From Streptomyces sp. PsTaAH-137 (GTDB lineage Bacteria; Actinomycetota; Actinomycetes; Streptomycetales; Streptomycetaceae): a DNA stretch of 64,000 nucleotides. The notes below the pieces were generated by a model. That model worked only from the letters and a program-made list of their open reading frames with translations, did no database searches and was not told where the DNA came from. The stretch is taken from contig NZ_QLLY01000006.1 in the NCBI RefSeq assembly GCF_003259365.1, positions 436,851 to 500,850 on the forward strand, in the 5' to 3' direction. Positions 42,503 to 53,001 of this stretch are shown in pieces (the first letter of the stretch is position 1; every line of letters begins with the position of its first letter). The position numbers and the translations under genes were made by a program.

Positions 42503-43888
42503 TTACGGACGGGTCATCCGCAGGACATCGAGCGCCTCGTCCAACTGGGCCTCCGTCAGGTCGCCGCGCTCGACGTAGCCGCCCTCCAGGACGACCTCGC
42601 GGATGGTCCTCCGCTCCGCTAGGGACTTCTTGGCGACCTTGGCCGCCTCCTCGTAGCCGATGTACTTGTTCAGCGGGGTCACGACCGACGGGGACGACTC
42701 GGCGTACTCGCGGGCGCGCTCGCGGTTGGCGGTGATGCCGTCGACCGTGCGGTCGGCGAGGAGCCGCGAGACGTTGGCGAGCAGCCTGATCGATTCCAGG
42801 ACATTCTTGGCGATCACCGGAAGCATCACGTTCAGCTCGAAATTGCCCGCCGCACCCGCCGTGGCCACGGTCGCGTCGTTGCCGATCACCTGAGCGGCGA
42901 CCATCAGCGTCGCCTCGGGAATGACCGGATTCACCTTGCCCGGCATGATCGAGGAACCGGGCTGGAGGTCGGGGAGGTTGATCTCGGCGAGGCCCGTGCG
43001 CGGACCGGACGCCGCCCACCGCAGATCATTGGCGATCTTCGTCAGGCCGACCGCGATGGTGCGCAGCTGTCCACTGGTCTCCACGATGCCGTCGCGCGCG
43101 CCCTGCGCCTCGAAGTGGTCGCGGGCCTCGGTCAGCGGAAGCCCGGTGGCGCGGGCCACCTCGGCGATCACGGCCGGGGAGAACCCGGGCGGCGTGTTGA
43201 TCCCCGTACCGACCGCCGTGCCGCCCAACGGCAGTTCGGCGAGGCGGGGGAGCGAGGCGGTGAGGCGCTCGACGCCGTAGCGGATCTGCGCCGCGTACCC
43301 GCCGAACTCCTGGCCCAGCGTCACCGGCGTCGCGTCCATCAGGTGCGTACGGCCCGACTTCACGACGTCGGCGAACTCCTCCGCCTTGCGCTCCAGGGAC
43401 GCGGCGAGGTGCTCCAGGGCCGGGATCAGGTCGTGCGTGACGGCGGCCGTCGCGGCGATGTGGATCGAGGAGGGGAAGACGTCGTTCGACGACTGAGAGG
43501 CGTTGACGTGGTCGTTCGGGTGCACGTCACGGCCCAGGCGCTCGGTGGCCAGGGTGGCCAGCACCTCGTTCGTGTTCATGTTCGACGAGGTGCCGGAGCC
43601 GGTCTGGAAGACGTCGACCGGGAACTCGTCGTCCCAGCGGCCCTCGGCGACCTCGGCCGCCGCGTCCGCGATGGCGCCGGCGATGTCCTTGTCGAGCACC
43701 CCCAGCTCGGCGTTGACCTTCGCGGCCGCGCCCTTGATACGGGCCAGGGCCTCGATGTGGGCGCGCTCCAGGCGCTGTCCGGAGACGGGGAAGTTCTCCA
43801 CGGCGCGCTGGGTCTGGGCCCGCCACTTGGCGGCGGCGGGGACACGGACCTCGCCCATGGAATCGTGCTCGATGCGGTAGTCGGTCAT
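42503..43888 (-). CDS. fumC: Fumarate hydratase, class II
   Basis: 461-residue iron-free, oxygen-stable fumarase; converts fumarate to malate in the TCA cycle. Superfamily signature GSSIMPGKVNP with catalytic Ser, substrate segments SGTSSNMNTNEV, NASQSSNDVFPSS and HLMDATPVTLGQEF are intact. A much longer frame runs upstream but ATG 43888 begins the conserved start. A class I fumarase is encoded immediately upstream in the same direction. Confidence 0.95.
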   Translation of the reverse strand: MTDYRIEHDSMGEVRVPAAAKWRAQTQRAVENFPVSGQRLERAHIEALARIKGAAAKVNAELGVLDKDIAGAIADAAAEVAEGRWDDEFPVDVFQTGSGTSSNMNTNEVLATLATERLGRDVHPNDHVNASQSSNDVFPSSIHIAATAAVTHDLIPALEHLAASLERKAEEFADVVKSGRTHLMDATPVTLGQEFGGYAAQIRYGVERLTASLPRLAELPLGGTAVGTGINTPPGFSPAVIAEVARATGLPLTEARDHFEAQGARDGIVETSGQLRTIAVGLTKIANDLRWAASGPRTGLAEINLPDLQPGSSIMPGKVNPVIPEATLMVAAQVIGNDATVATAGAAGNFELNVMLPVIAKNVLESIRLLANVSRLLADRTVDGITANRERAREYAESSPSVVTPLNKYIGYEEAAKVAKKSLAERRTIREVVLEGGYVERGDLTEAQLDEALDVLRMTRP

Positions 43889-43998
43889 ACCCGGTACAGC
43901 ACGTGCACCCGCGCCGGTGTTCCCGGCGCTGAGCCGGACGGACCGATGAAGGGGGCTCGGGCCCGTCCGGCGGATACGCGCGTGAGGCGCGCGTGCGG

Positions 43999-45669
<1,671 letters not shown>

Positions 45670-45822
45670 CTCGCCCATTCCTCTTTCGACCGGTGGCAGC
45701 TGGCATCCGTTGGCAGCGCCAACCAGGTTAGAACCTGCTCGCGCGGCCGGGCCTGTGAGGTAAGGCTCAGTCGGTCCCGGTTCGGTGCCCGCGCACCCTA
45801 GTCGCGATCTATCGCGTTTGGG

Positions 45823-45828
45823 TACGCT
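45823..45828 (+). promoter_or_regulatory. -10 box of a leaderless DUF1707 mRNA
   Basis: TACGCT, 6 bases (GCTGTC), then GTG at 45835. No ribosome site. Confidence 0.6.
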
Positions 45829-45834
45829 GCTGTC

Positions 45835-46506
45835 GTGGACCTTCAAAAGAGCCCCGAGCCCAGCGCCCCCGTGGCGGAGCCGACCGACCTGCGCGCGTCC
45901 GACGCGGACCGCGACCGCGTCGCGGACATCCTGCGCGAGGCGCTGGCGGAGGGCCGGCTCGACGCGGAGGAGCACGCCGAGCGGATCGACGGGGTGTACC
46001 GCGCCAAGACGGTCGGTGAGCTGGAGCCGCTGGTCAGGGATCTGCCCGGCGCGCACGCGGGCGGACCGTCCGTCGCCTCCGCGGCGCCGGACCGGCCGGC
46101 GCCCGGCACCATCCCGCCGCTGCCGGGGGAGAACCTGGTGGCGGTGTTCAGCTCCACCACCCGCAGGGGCCGCTGGCGCGTGGGCCGGCGCACGCACGCG
46201 TACGCCGTGTTCGGCAGCGTGGAGATCGACCTCAGCGAGGCGATCTTCGAGTACCCGCAGGTCTACATCAAGGCGGTCTCCGTCTTCGGCAGCGTCGACA
46301 TCCGCGTCCCGGAGAACATCTCGCTGCGCGGCAGCGGCGGCGGCATCCTCGGCAGCTTCGACGTGGACGCGCTGGACGCGCCGGAGCCGGACGCCCCGGT
46401 CGTCTATGTCGACGGCGCCGCGGTGCTCGGCAGCGTCGAGGCGAGACCCAAGCGCGGAAAGATCGTCGCGAAGATCGAGAAGCACCTGCGCAAGCACTTC
46501 GGCTGA
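45835..46506 (+). CDS. DUF1707 SHOCT-like and LiaF-like C-terminal protein
   Basis: 223 residues. DUF1707 domain LRASDADRDRVADILREALAEGRLDAEEHAERIDGVYRAKT at residues ~18-60, then a Pro/Ala linker and a right-handed beta domain with repeated VFGSVEI, VFGSVDI, LGSFDV, VLGSVE motifs, like the C-terminal domain of LiaF. No membrane helix. Probably part of cell-envelope stress signalling; partner unknown. Confidence 0.85.
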   Translation: MDLQKSPEPSAPVAEPTDLRASDADRDRVADILREALAEGRLDAEEHAERIDGVYRAKTVGELEPLVRDLPGAHAGGPSVASAAPDRPAPGTIPPLPGENLVAVFSSTTRRGRWRVGRRTHAYAVFGSVEIDLSEAIFEYPQVYIKAVSVFGSVDIRVPENISLRGSGGGILGSFDVDALDAPEPDAPVVYVDGAAVLGSVEARPKRGKIVAKIEKHLRKHFG

Positions 46507-46592
46507 GCCCGCCGGAAGCCTGCGGCTGAACTCCCGTACGCCCTCGGGAACTTCCGTGCTTCGGAACTCAGTGCATAGGCGTCGACACAGCG

Positions 46593-46617
46593 GGTAGAGC
46601 TTGGGGCATCGTCTACC
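46593..46617. promoter_or_regulatory. GGTAGA/TCTACC inverted repeat upstream of the WhiB-like gene
   Basis: Perfect 6-bp arms separated by 13 bases, 75 bases before the WhiB-like start. Also two GGAAC motifs at 46548 and 46562. Weak evidence for regulation. Confidence 0.3.
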
Positions 46618-46690
46618 GGTCGTTCAGCGATCGACCCTGTTGCCTCTGAAGCTCGCGAAAGCCGCCGTAAGCCGTCGTCAGGAGTAGACC

Positions 46691-47059
46691 GTGCTGCATC
46701 CGCCGCATCAGTCCTCGCAGGTAGCCGCCGTTCCGCAGCAGCGGGTGCCCGTGCGGGACCGCGATCAGGACGCACCGTGGCACACGGAGGCCGTGTGCAG
46801 GCGCGACGAGGCGGGACTGTTCTTCGCCCCATCCAAGGAGCCCACCGCCGCGCGCCTCGCGCGCGAGGAGGCGGCCAAGCGGGTCTGCGCCCGCTGCCCG
46901 GTCCTGGTCGAGTGCCGCGAGCACGCCCTGCTCCAGCCGGAGCCGTACGGGGTCTGGGGCGGCCTGACGGCGGCCGAACGCCGCGTCGTCCTCGCCCGCA
47001 GGCGCCGCCGCGACGTGGAGCTCAAGAACACGGGGCGCCCGGTGGCGGCGGCAGGCTAG
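46691..47059 (+). CDS. WhiB-family [Fe-S] regulator
   Basis: 122 residues. Four cysteines in the Wbl pattern: AVCRRDEAGLFF, then RVCARCPVLVECREHAL, followed by the GVWGGLTAAERR turn and a basic C-terminal tail (RRRRRDVELK) for DNA binding or sigma-factor contact. In Streptomyces such proteins bind a [4Fe-4S] cluster and act with the housekeeping sigma factor. GTG 46691 follows GGAG. It is monocistronic, convergent with glpX. Which Wbl paralogue cannot be settled here. Confidence 0.92.
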   Translation: MLHPPHQSSQVAAVPQQRVPVRDRDQDAPWHTEAVCRRDEAGLFFAPSKEPTAARLAREEAAKRVCARCPVLVECREHALLQPEPYGVWGGLTAAERRVVLARRRRRDVELKNTGRPVAAAG

Positions 47060-47074
47060 CAAGCGCCGAGGCGC

Positions 47075-47102
47075 AAAAAGGCGCCCCGTGCGACGGGGCG
47101 CC
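47075..47102 (-). terminator. Terminator of glpX
   Basis: GGCGCCCCGT/ACGGGGCGCC, 10-bp stem with 3-base loop. On the minus strand it is followed by five T (47079-47075), a proper intrinsic terminator for glpX; it may also stop the WhiB-like transcript. Confidence 0.85.
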
Positions 47103-47123
47103 CTCAGCCGAGATCCGGGCCCG

Positions 47124-48164
47124 CTACTTGGCCCGGTCGAAGTCGATCGCGGAGTAGGCGCGCAGCTTGCTCAGCCGGTGCTCCGAGTCGATCTGCCGGA
47201 TGGTCCCGGACTTGGACCGCATCACGAGGGACGACGTGGTCGCCCCCTCGGACTGGTACCGGACCCCGCGCAGCAGCTCGCCGTCCGTGATGCCGGTGGC
47301 CACGAAGAACACGTTCTCCCCGGAGACCAGGTCGTCGGTGGACAGCACCCGGTCCAGGTCGTGCCCGGCGTCGAGCGCCCGCTGCCGCTCCTCGTCGTCC
47401 TTGGGCCACAGCTTGCCCTGGATCACACCGCCCAGGCACTTCATGGCGCAGGCGGAGATGATGCCCTCCGGCGTACCGCCGATGCCGAGCATCAGGTCGA
47501 TGCCGGTGCCCTCGCGCACGGCGAGGATCGAACCGGCGACATCGCCGTCCGAGATCAGCTTGATCCGGGCGCCGGTCTCCCGGATCTCCTTGATCATGCC
47601 CTCGTGGCGCGGCCGGTCGAGGATGACGACGGTGACGTCCTCGGGGGCGCGCCGCTTCGCCTTGGCGACCCGGCGGATGTTCACCGACACCGGGGCGTTG
47701 ATGTCCACGTAGTCCGCGGCTTCCGGGCCGGTGACCAGCTTGTCCATGTAGAAGACGGCGGACGGGTCGAACATCGTGCCGCGGTCGGCGGCGGCCAGCA
47801 CCGCGATCGCGTTCGGCATGCCCTTCGCGCAGAGCGTCGTGCCGTCGATCGGGTCGACGGCGATGTCGACCTCGGCGCCGGTCCCGTCCCCGACGTGCTC
47901 CCCGTTGAACAGCATCGGGGCCTCGTCCTTCTCGCCCTCGCCGATGACGACGACACCGTTCATCGACACGGTGGAGACGAGGGTCCGCATGGCGCGCACG
48001 GCGGCGCCGTCCGCCCCGTTCTTGTCGCCGCGCCCGACCCAGCGGCCGGCGGCCATGGCGGCCGCCTCGGTGACGCGGACCAGTTCCAGGGCGAGGTTGC
48101 GGTCGGGGGCCTCGGAAGGAACCTCGAGTTCGGACGGCAGCTGGTGATGCTGATGCTCGGTCAT
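47124..48164 (-). CDS. glpX: Class II fructose-1,6-bisphosphatase
   Basis: 346-residue GlpX, the gluconeogenic fructose-bisphosphatase of actinobacteria. Metal-binding signature VDPIDGTTLCAKGMPNA, VVIGEGEKDEAPML and LMLGIGGTPEGIISACAMKCLGG are all present. An upstream 24-bp palindrome lies at 48302-48325. Confidence 0.94.
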   Translation of the reverse strand: MTEHQHHQLPSELEVPSEAPDRNLALELVRVTEAAAMAAGRWVGRGDKNGADGAAVRAMRTLVSTVSMNGVVVIGEGEKDEAPMLFNGEHVGDGTGAEVDIAVDPIDGTTLCAKGMPNAIAVLAAADRGTMFDPSAVFYMDKLVTGPEAADYVDINAPVSVNIRRVAKAKRRAPEDVTVVILDRPRHEGMIKEIRETGARIKLISDGDVAGSILAVREGTGIDLMLGIGGTPEGIISACAMKCLGGVIQGKLWPKDDEERQRALDAGHDLDRVLSTDDLVSGENVFFVATGITDGELLRGVRYQSEGATTSSLVMRSKSGTIRQIDSEHRLSKLRAYSAIDFDRAK

Positions 48165-48301
48165 CGAGACGCACCTTTCTGTTCCGGCGTTTCCTGCCGG
48201 GATACGACGACGGCCGGATGAGGGTTGATGTGCCCCGACTCTATCGCTCGTACGACAATCTGAGCAGACCGCCCCACGAATGAGCGGATACGTTCATGAC
48301 A

Positions 48302-48325
48302 GGTATGCACATCGGTGTGCATACC
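48302..48325. promoter_or_regulatory. Perfect 24-bp operator-like palindrome between glpX and DUF4245
   Basis: GGTATGCACA-TCGG-TGTGCATACC: 10-bp perfect arms. It lies 137 bases upstream of glpX and 58 bases upstream of the divergent DUF4245 gene. Length and symmetry fit a dimeric regulator such as a GntR, LacI or ROK-family protein. No regulator gene adjoins. Confidence 0.65.
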
Positions 48326-48383
48326 GGGCCGCGAACGGGGACCTCCCGGCGGAGATCGTTCGGCCACCTGCGACGATGGGCGG

Positions 48384-48920
48384 GTGGCAGGAAGAAATGG
48401 CAAGAAGACGGTGGGCAGCCTGGTGCTGTCCCTGGGTGTCTGCGTCGTGGCGGCGGGCGTGATCTACGTGTTCGTCCCGCACGACGATTCCAAGGAGACG
48501 CCTGTCAAGCGCGTGGACTACCGGGTGGAGCTGCTCTCGGCCCGCCGCGCGGCCTCCTATCCGGTGGCCGCCCCCGAGGGCCTGGCGAAGTCGTGGAAGC
48601 CCACGTCCGTGCGCTACGACGGCGAGGGCAACGAGGCCTGGCACCTCGGCTTCCTCGACCCCGACGGCCAGTACATCGCCGTCGAGCAGTCGACCGACAA
48701 GCCGACCCGTTTCATCGACGAGGCGAGCCAGGGCGCCGAGGAGACCCGCCACGAGCAGACCATCAACGGCGCGCGGTGGCAGCGCTACACGGGCGAGAAG
48801 TACGACGCCCTGGTCCTGAAGCAGAAGAACGCCACGACGGTGGTGACCGGCACGGCGGGCTTCGACGGCCTGACGAAGATGGCCGAGGCGCTGAAGATGG
48901 AGCGCGACACGTCGGTGTGA
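48384..48920 (+). CDS. DUF4245 membrane-anchored protein
   Basis: 178 residues. N-terminal membrane anchor (KKTVGSLVLSLGVCVVAAGVIYVFV) and an extracytoplasmic domain typical of DUF4245 (YRVELLSARRAASYPVAAPEGL... WHLGFLDPDGQYIAVEQS... RWQRYTGEKYDALVL). Widespread in actinobacteria next to glpX/xseAB; function unknown. GTG 48384 is 6 bases after a GACGAT -10-like box, suggesting a leaderless mRNA. A longer upstream frame overlaps the palindrome and is rejected. Confidence 0.82.
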   Translation: MAGRNGKKTVGSLVLSLGVCVVAAGVIYVFVPHDDSKETPVKRVDYRVELLSARRAASYPVAAPEGLAKSWKPTSVRYDGEGNEAWHLGFLDPDGQYIAVEQSTDKPTRFIDEASQGAEETRHEQTINGARWQRYTGEKYDALVLKQKNATTVVTGTAGFDGLTKMAEALKMERDTSV

Positions 48921-48956
48921 CGTGTCGCGCGGTCGCCCGCACCCGGGTTGTCGTTC

Positions 48957-49030
48957 GTGTGCGGCCCGGTGGCCGCTTCTCGCGCAGTTCCTCGCGCCCC
49001 TGAGACGCGCACTTCGTGCGGCATCTCATC
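48957..49030. repeat. Dispersed GC-rich repeat, copy 7
   Basis: GCGGCCCGGTGGCCGCTTCT... core with one substitution (GCAGTTCCTCGCGCCCC), followed by GCGCACTTCGTGCGGC hairpin as in copy 4. Lies between convergent DUF4245 and nitroreductase genes. Confidence 0.8.
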
Positions 49031-49033
49031 ATG

Positions 49034-49074
49034 CGAAAGGGCCCCGGCTTCTGGGGGAAGCCGGGGCCCTTTCG
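49034..49074. terminator. Strong bidirectional terminator
   Basis: 18-bp perfect stem CGAAAGGGCCCCGGCTTC/GAAGCCGGGGCCCTTTCG with 5-base loop, between the convergent DUF4245 and nitroreductase genes. Confidence 0.85.
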
Positions 49075-49087
49075 GGTGCGTGGGGGC

Positions 49088-49678
49088 TCAGACCGTGGTG
49101 ATGACCTGGTCGAGCTCGAGGCGCGGGGAACGGGGGAACCAGGCGTTGTCGCCGGGCTTGCCGATGTTGATGACCATCAGGGGGGTGTGGTCGTCGTCCA
49201 GGAACTCCTTCTGGACGCCGGCGAAGTCGAAGCCGGTCATCGGGCCCGCGGCCAGACCGGCGGCACGCACGCCCATGATGAAGTAGCCGGCCTGCAGCGT
49301 GGCGTTGACCAGCGCGGCCTGCTCGCGGACCGGGCGCTCGGAGAAGAACGCGTCCTTGGCCTGCGGGAAGTGCGGGAGCAGCTGCGGAAGCTCCTCGTGG
49401 AACTCGTTGTCCGCGGAGAGGATCGCGACCAGCGGGGCCGAGGCGGTCTTCGGCTGGTTGCCCTCGGCCATGTGCTTCACGAGGCGCTCGCGGGCCTCGG
49501 GGGAGCGGACCAGGGTGATGCGCAGCGGCGACTGGTTGAAGGCGGTCGGGCCGTACTTGACCAGGTCGTAGATCGCCTGGACCTGCTCGTCGGTCACCGG
49601 CTCGTCGGTGAAGGTGTTCGCGGTGCGGGCCTCGCGGAAGAGCAGGTCCTGGGCGGCGGAGTCAAGAACGAGGGACAT
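49088..49678 (-). CDS. Nitroreductase-family malonic semialdehyde reductase-like protein (RutE/HadB type)
   Basis: 196-residue FMN-dependent oxidoreductase. Family marks: FREARTANTFTDEPVTDEQVQAIYDLVKYGPTAFNQSPLRI (FMN and dimer contacts), GYFIMGVRAAGLAAGPMTGFD and INIGKPGDNAWFPRSPRL. Closest to RutE-like malonic semialdehyde reductases; actual substrate unknown. Monocistronic. Confidence 0.88.
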   Translation of the reverse strand: MSLVLDSAAQDLLFREARTANTFTDEPVTDEQVQAIYDLVKYGPTAFNQSPLRITLVRSPEARERLVKHMAEGNQPKTASAPLVAILSADNEFHEELPQLLPHFPQAKDAFFSERPVREQAALVNATLQAGYFIMGVRAAGLAAGPMTGFDFAGVQKEFLDDDHTPLMVINIGKPGDNAWFPRSPRLELDQVITTV

Positions 49679-49792
49679 TGATCAACCTTCTCGTACGGAT
49701 CAACTGATGTCCCCGACCCTACGCCGATGAGGTTCAACTTTCAACAAACACCCTCGTGACCCTCTTCACAAGGGCCCGCGAGGCCGCAGCGG

Positions 49793-50035
49793 TCACTCCT
49801 CCGGGTCGCCCTCCGCCCCGTCCCCGTCGGCCTCCTCGGCCAGCGCCGCGTCGAGCCGGGCCCGCGCCCCGTCCAGCCAGCGCCGGCACACCTTCGCCAG
49901 CTCCTCGCCCCGCTCCCACAGCGCGAGCGACTCCTCCAGGGACGTGCCACCGGCCTCCAACCGCCGTACGACATCGATCAGTTCGTCCCGGGCCTGCTCA
50001 TAGCCGAGCGCCTCGTCGGCCGCCTTCGTGGTCAT
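49793..50035 (-). CDS. xseB: Exodeoxyribonuclease VII small subunit
   Basis: 80 residues with the XseB signature YEQARDELIDVVRRLEAGGTSLEESLALWERGEELAKVCRRWLD and an acidic tail. It assembles with XseA to degrade single-stranded DNA. ATG 50035 is preceded by GAGGACGG; a GTG at 50053 overlapping the xseA stop is possible. Co-transcribed with xseA. Confidence 0.92.
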   Translation of the reverse strand: MTTKAADEALGYEQARDELIDVVRRLEAGGTSLEESLALWERGEELAKVCRRWLDGARARLDAALAEEADGDGAEGDPEE

Positions 50036-50049
50036 GCTGTTGTCCGTCC

Positions 50050-51267
50050 TCACGCTTCGGTTTCTGTGACTCGTACGGTGAACTCGCCCTCGGCGACCCG
50101 GGCCCGCAGCTCCTCGCCGCCCGCCGTCTCGTCCGGGCCGCGCACCACGTGGCCGTCGGCCTTCTGAAGGACCGCGTAGCCCCGCTTGAGGGTGGCGGCC
50201 GGGGAGAGGGCGACCACGCGCGCGTGCGTGTGCGTCAGCTCCGACTCGGCGCGGTCCAGGAGATGGCCGAGGGTGCGGCGGCTGCGCTCGGTCAGCGCCG
50301 TGATCTGCGCCTCGCGGTCGTCGACCATCCGGTGCGGGTCCTCTATCGAGGGCCGGGCCAGCGCCGCGGCGAGCCCCCGCTCCTCCCGGTCGAGGAACGC
50401 CTCCACGCTGCGCCGGGCCCGGTCCCGCAGGAACCGCACCCGCTCGTACTCCTCACCGACGTCCGGCACCACCTTCTTGGCGGCGTCGGTCGGGGTGGAG
50501 GCCCGCAGGTCGGCGACGTAGTCGAGCAGGGGGTTGTCCGGCTCGTGCCCGATCGCGGAGACGACCGGCGTCCGGCACGACGCCACGGTCCGCACCAGCT
50601 GCTCGTCCGAGAACGGCAACAGGTCCTCCACGCTGCCGCCGCCGCGCGCCACGACGATCACGTCGACCTCGTCCAGCGCGTCCAGCTCCTTGACCGCCTG
50701 GACGACCTGCGGCACCGCGTGCACGCCCTGCACCGGCACATTGCGCACCTCGAAGCGGACGGCGGGCCAGCGGTGCCGCGCGTTCTCCAGGACGTCGCGC
50801 TCGGCCGCCGACGCCCGCCCGCAGACCAGGCCGATCAGCTGCGGCAGGAACGGCAGCGGCTTCTTGCGGTCGGCCGCGAACAGCCCCTCGGCCGCCAGCG
50901 ACTTCTTCAGCATCTCCAGACGCGCGAGCAGCTCACCGACGCCGACGGGCCGGATCTCGGCGGCCCGCAGCGAGAGCTGGCCGCGCGGCGCGTACCACTC
51001 CGGCTTCGCGTGCACGACGACCCGGGACCCCTCGCGGACCACGTCCGCCACCGCGTCGAACACCTGTCGGTAGCAGGTGACCGAGACGGAGATGTCGTGC
51101 GACGGATCGCGCAGCGTCAGGAACACGACCCCCGCGCCGGGCCGCCGGGACAGCTGCGTGATCTGCCCCTCGACCCACACGGCACCGAGCCGGTCGATCC
51201 ATCCGCCGATCAGCCGGGACACCTCACCGACGGGGACCGGGGTGTCCGGGGACGTGTTGACAGCCAT
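50050..51267 (-). CDS. xseA: Exodeoxyribonuclease VII large subunit
   Basis: 405 residues. N-terminal OB fold (VSRLIGGWIDRLGAVWVEGQITQL), central nuclease domain (FLPQLIGLVCGRASAAERDVL, DVIVVARGGGSVEDLLPFSDE, ISAIGHEPDNPLLDYVADLRASTPT with conserved Asp/Arg) and C-terminal coiled coil. ATG 51267 lies 6 bases after TACGCT and without a ribosome site, so a leaderless mRNA is likely; a 40-codon longer frame is rejected. Confidence 0.95.
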   Translation of the reverse strand: MAVNTSPDTPVPVGEVSRLIGGWIDRLGAVWVEGQITQLSRRPGAGVVFLTLRDPSHDISVSVTCYRQVFDAVADVVREGSRVVVHAKPEWYAPRGQLSLRAAEIRPVGVGELLARLEMLKKSLAAEGLFAADRKKPLPFLPQLIGLVCGRASAAERDVLENARHRWPAVRFEVRNVPVQGVHAVPQVVQAVKELDALDEVDVIVVARGGGSVEDLLPFSDEQLVRTVASCRTPVVSAIGHEPDNPLLDYVADLRASTPTDAAKKVVPDVGEEYERVRFLRDRARRSVEAFLDREERGLAAALARPSIEDPHRMVDDREAQITALTERSRRTLGHLLDRAESELTHTHARVVALSPAATLKRGYAVLQKADGHVVRGPDETAGGEELRARVAEGEFTVRVTETEA

Positions 51268-51273
51268 GCCGCG

Positions 51274-51279
51274 AGCGTA
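51274..51279 (-). promoter_or_regulatory. -10 box of leaderless xseA
   Basis: TACGCT, CGCGGC, ATG on the minus strand. Confidence 0.6.
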
Positions 51280-51380
51280 GCCGCCTGCACCGACAGCCTG
51301 TGGGTCACACGGGTTGTCCTGAGCGTGCCCCGGCGCGACCTGCCGCACGGCGCCGCCCGCCGTCCCTAGCGTCGGCCGGT

Positions 51381-52967
51381 ATGACAAACCTGATCAGGAC
51401 CGCTGTCCCGGTGGCCGTGGCGGCGACCGGCGCCGTGTGCGCCTGCGCTCTGGTGGCCGCCTCACCGGTCAGCTCCGCGCCCGCCGCCCCGGCCCGTGAC
51501 ACCGTCTCGGTCGGCAACCCCGTCGCGGGCAGTAACGGCTTCGGGGTCGTCACCGAGGACGACGCCTACCTCGGCAGCACCGAGTCGGAGGGCCCGGTCG
51601 CCGTCGGCGGTGACCTCCGCTTCGGCGCCGGCTACAACGTCTCGCTGAACACCGCGGGGTCCTTCGTCGCCCCCGGCGACACGCAGCCCACCGCGCTGCT
51701 CGTCGGCGGCCGGGTCCGCTACGACCAGAGCGACCCGTCCGGCGTCCTCAAGGTCCTCCAGAACGGCTACGTCAAGATCGGCGACATGACCGGCGGGCAG
51801 GCCCTGGACACCGACGGCAACGGCGCCGCGGCCAACACCCACGTCGACGCCCAGGGCGCCGCGTACGACGCCACCCCGCGCATCGAACTCAGCACCCGCG
51901 AGGCCGCCGCGAAGGTCGGCGCCTCCGGCCTCATGGACTTCCCCGGCCTGTTCACCACGTACCGGGAACGGGCGACCGAGATGGCGAGCTGCGCCAACAA
52001 CGTCACCCTGCTCGACGGCAACGGCGACCCGCTCCCCGACCAGTCGACGGTGCCCGCGAACTCCCAGATCAAGCTCCGCCTCGACACCACCCGCACCAAC
52101 GTGCTGCACCTCACCGGCGCGATGCTCGACAACATCTCCACGCTGACCCTGCTCAATCAGCCGACGGCCGCCGCGCCCCTGGTCGTCGTCGTGGACACCA
52201 CCGCCGAGGGCGGCGACTACACCTGGCACGCCCCGACCATGGCGGGCGTCGGCGACTCCCAGAACCACATCCTGTGGGACTTCCCGGACGCGACCAGGAT
52301 CACCAACCCCGACGGCGACGAGATCGAGGGCACGGTCTACGCCCCGAGCGCCGAGTTCATCGACCTGGACTCCTCGAACATCGAGGGTGACGTCATCGTC
52401 AAGTCGCTCGTCCAGGGGTCGACGGCGGCGGTCGGCGGGAACGCGGTCAACGCGGGGGAGATGCACTACCACCCGTTCGACGGGGTCGTGCGGTGCGACG
52501 ACGAGACGTCGCCGACACCTACGCCCACTCCGACTCCGACTCCGACTCCGACTCCGACGCCGACTCCTACTCCGACGCCGACTCCTACTCCGACGCCGAC
52601 GGTGACGCCGTCGCCGGACAACGGCACGGCCACGCCGAGCCCGAGTCCGACGCCGACTCCCACGCCTACCCCGACCGGCAGCCCCTCGCCCACGCCCACC
52701 CCCTCCGAGAGCACCCCGACGCCCACGCCCACGCCCACCTCCTCCCCGTCGCCGAGCAGCCCGACGCCCACCGCCACGGCGCCCACCACGGCCCCCGGCA
52801 CGCCCACCCCGACCCCCACGCCCTCGCCCACCGGCCCCGCCCTCGCCCACACCGGGTCCGACCGCCGCGGCACCGCCGTCATCGGCGGCATCGCGGTGGC
52901 CCTGGTGGCCGCCGGTGCCGGAGCCCTGGCCCTGGGACGGCTGCGCAGGAACGGCCGCCACCGCTGA
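51381..52967 (+). CDS. Surface protein: choice-of-anchor A domain with LAxTG sortase signal
   Basis: 528 residues. Signal peptide (residues 1-~34), choice-of-anchor A domain (~50-360, GFGVVTEDDAYLGSTESEGPVAVGGDL to HPFDGVVRCDD), a ~110-residue Pro-Thr/Ser repeat spacer (~370-480), then LAHTG (L488), a hydrophobic helix (TAVIGGIAVALVAAGAGALAL) and a basic tail RLRRNGRHR. LAxTG followed by helix and Arg tail is the substrate signal of Streptomyces class E sortases, so it is probably covalently attached to peptidoglycan. The sortase gene is not in this window. A TAGCGT box lies 8 bases before the ATG. Confidence 0.9.
   Translation: MTNLIRTAVPVAVAATGAVCACALVAASPVSSAPAAPARDTVSVGNPVAGSNGFGVVTEDDAYLGSTESEGPVAVGGDLRFGAGYNVSLNTAGSFVAPGDTQPTALLVGGRVRYDQSDPSGVLKVLQNGYVKIGDMTGGQALDTDGNGAAANTHVDAQGAAYDATPRIELSTREAAAKVGASGLMDFPGLFTTYRERATEMASCANNVTLLDGNGDPLPDQSTVPANSQIKLRLDTTRTNVLHLTGAMLDNISTLTLLNQPTAAAPLVVVVDTTAEGGDYTWHAPTMAGVGDSQNHILWDFPDATRITNPDGDEIEGTVYAPSAEFIDLDSSNIEGDVIVKSLVQGSTAAVGGNAVNAGEMHYHPFDGVVRCDDETSPTPTPTPTPTPTPTPTPTPTPTPTPTPTPTVTPSPDNGTATPSPSPTPTPTPTPTGSPSPTPTPSESTPTPTPTPTSSPSPSSPTPTATAPTTAPGTPTPTPTPSPTGPALAHTGSDRRGTAVIGGIAVALVAAGAGALALGRLRRNGRHR
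52509..52603 (+). repeat. Tandem CCGACT/CCTACG-type coding repeat
   Basis: Short direct repeats of 6 bases (ACTCCG, ACGCCG) encode the Pro-Thr spacer of the surface protein. Slippage here would change spacer length between strains. Confidence 0.7.
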
Positions 52968-53001
52968 CCCGGGCACCCCGAGCGGGGCGGGCGGCACCCG
53001 G

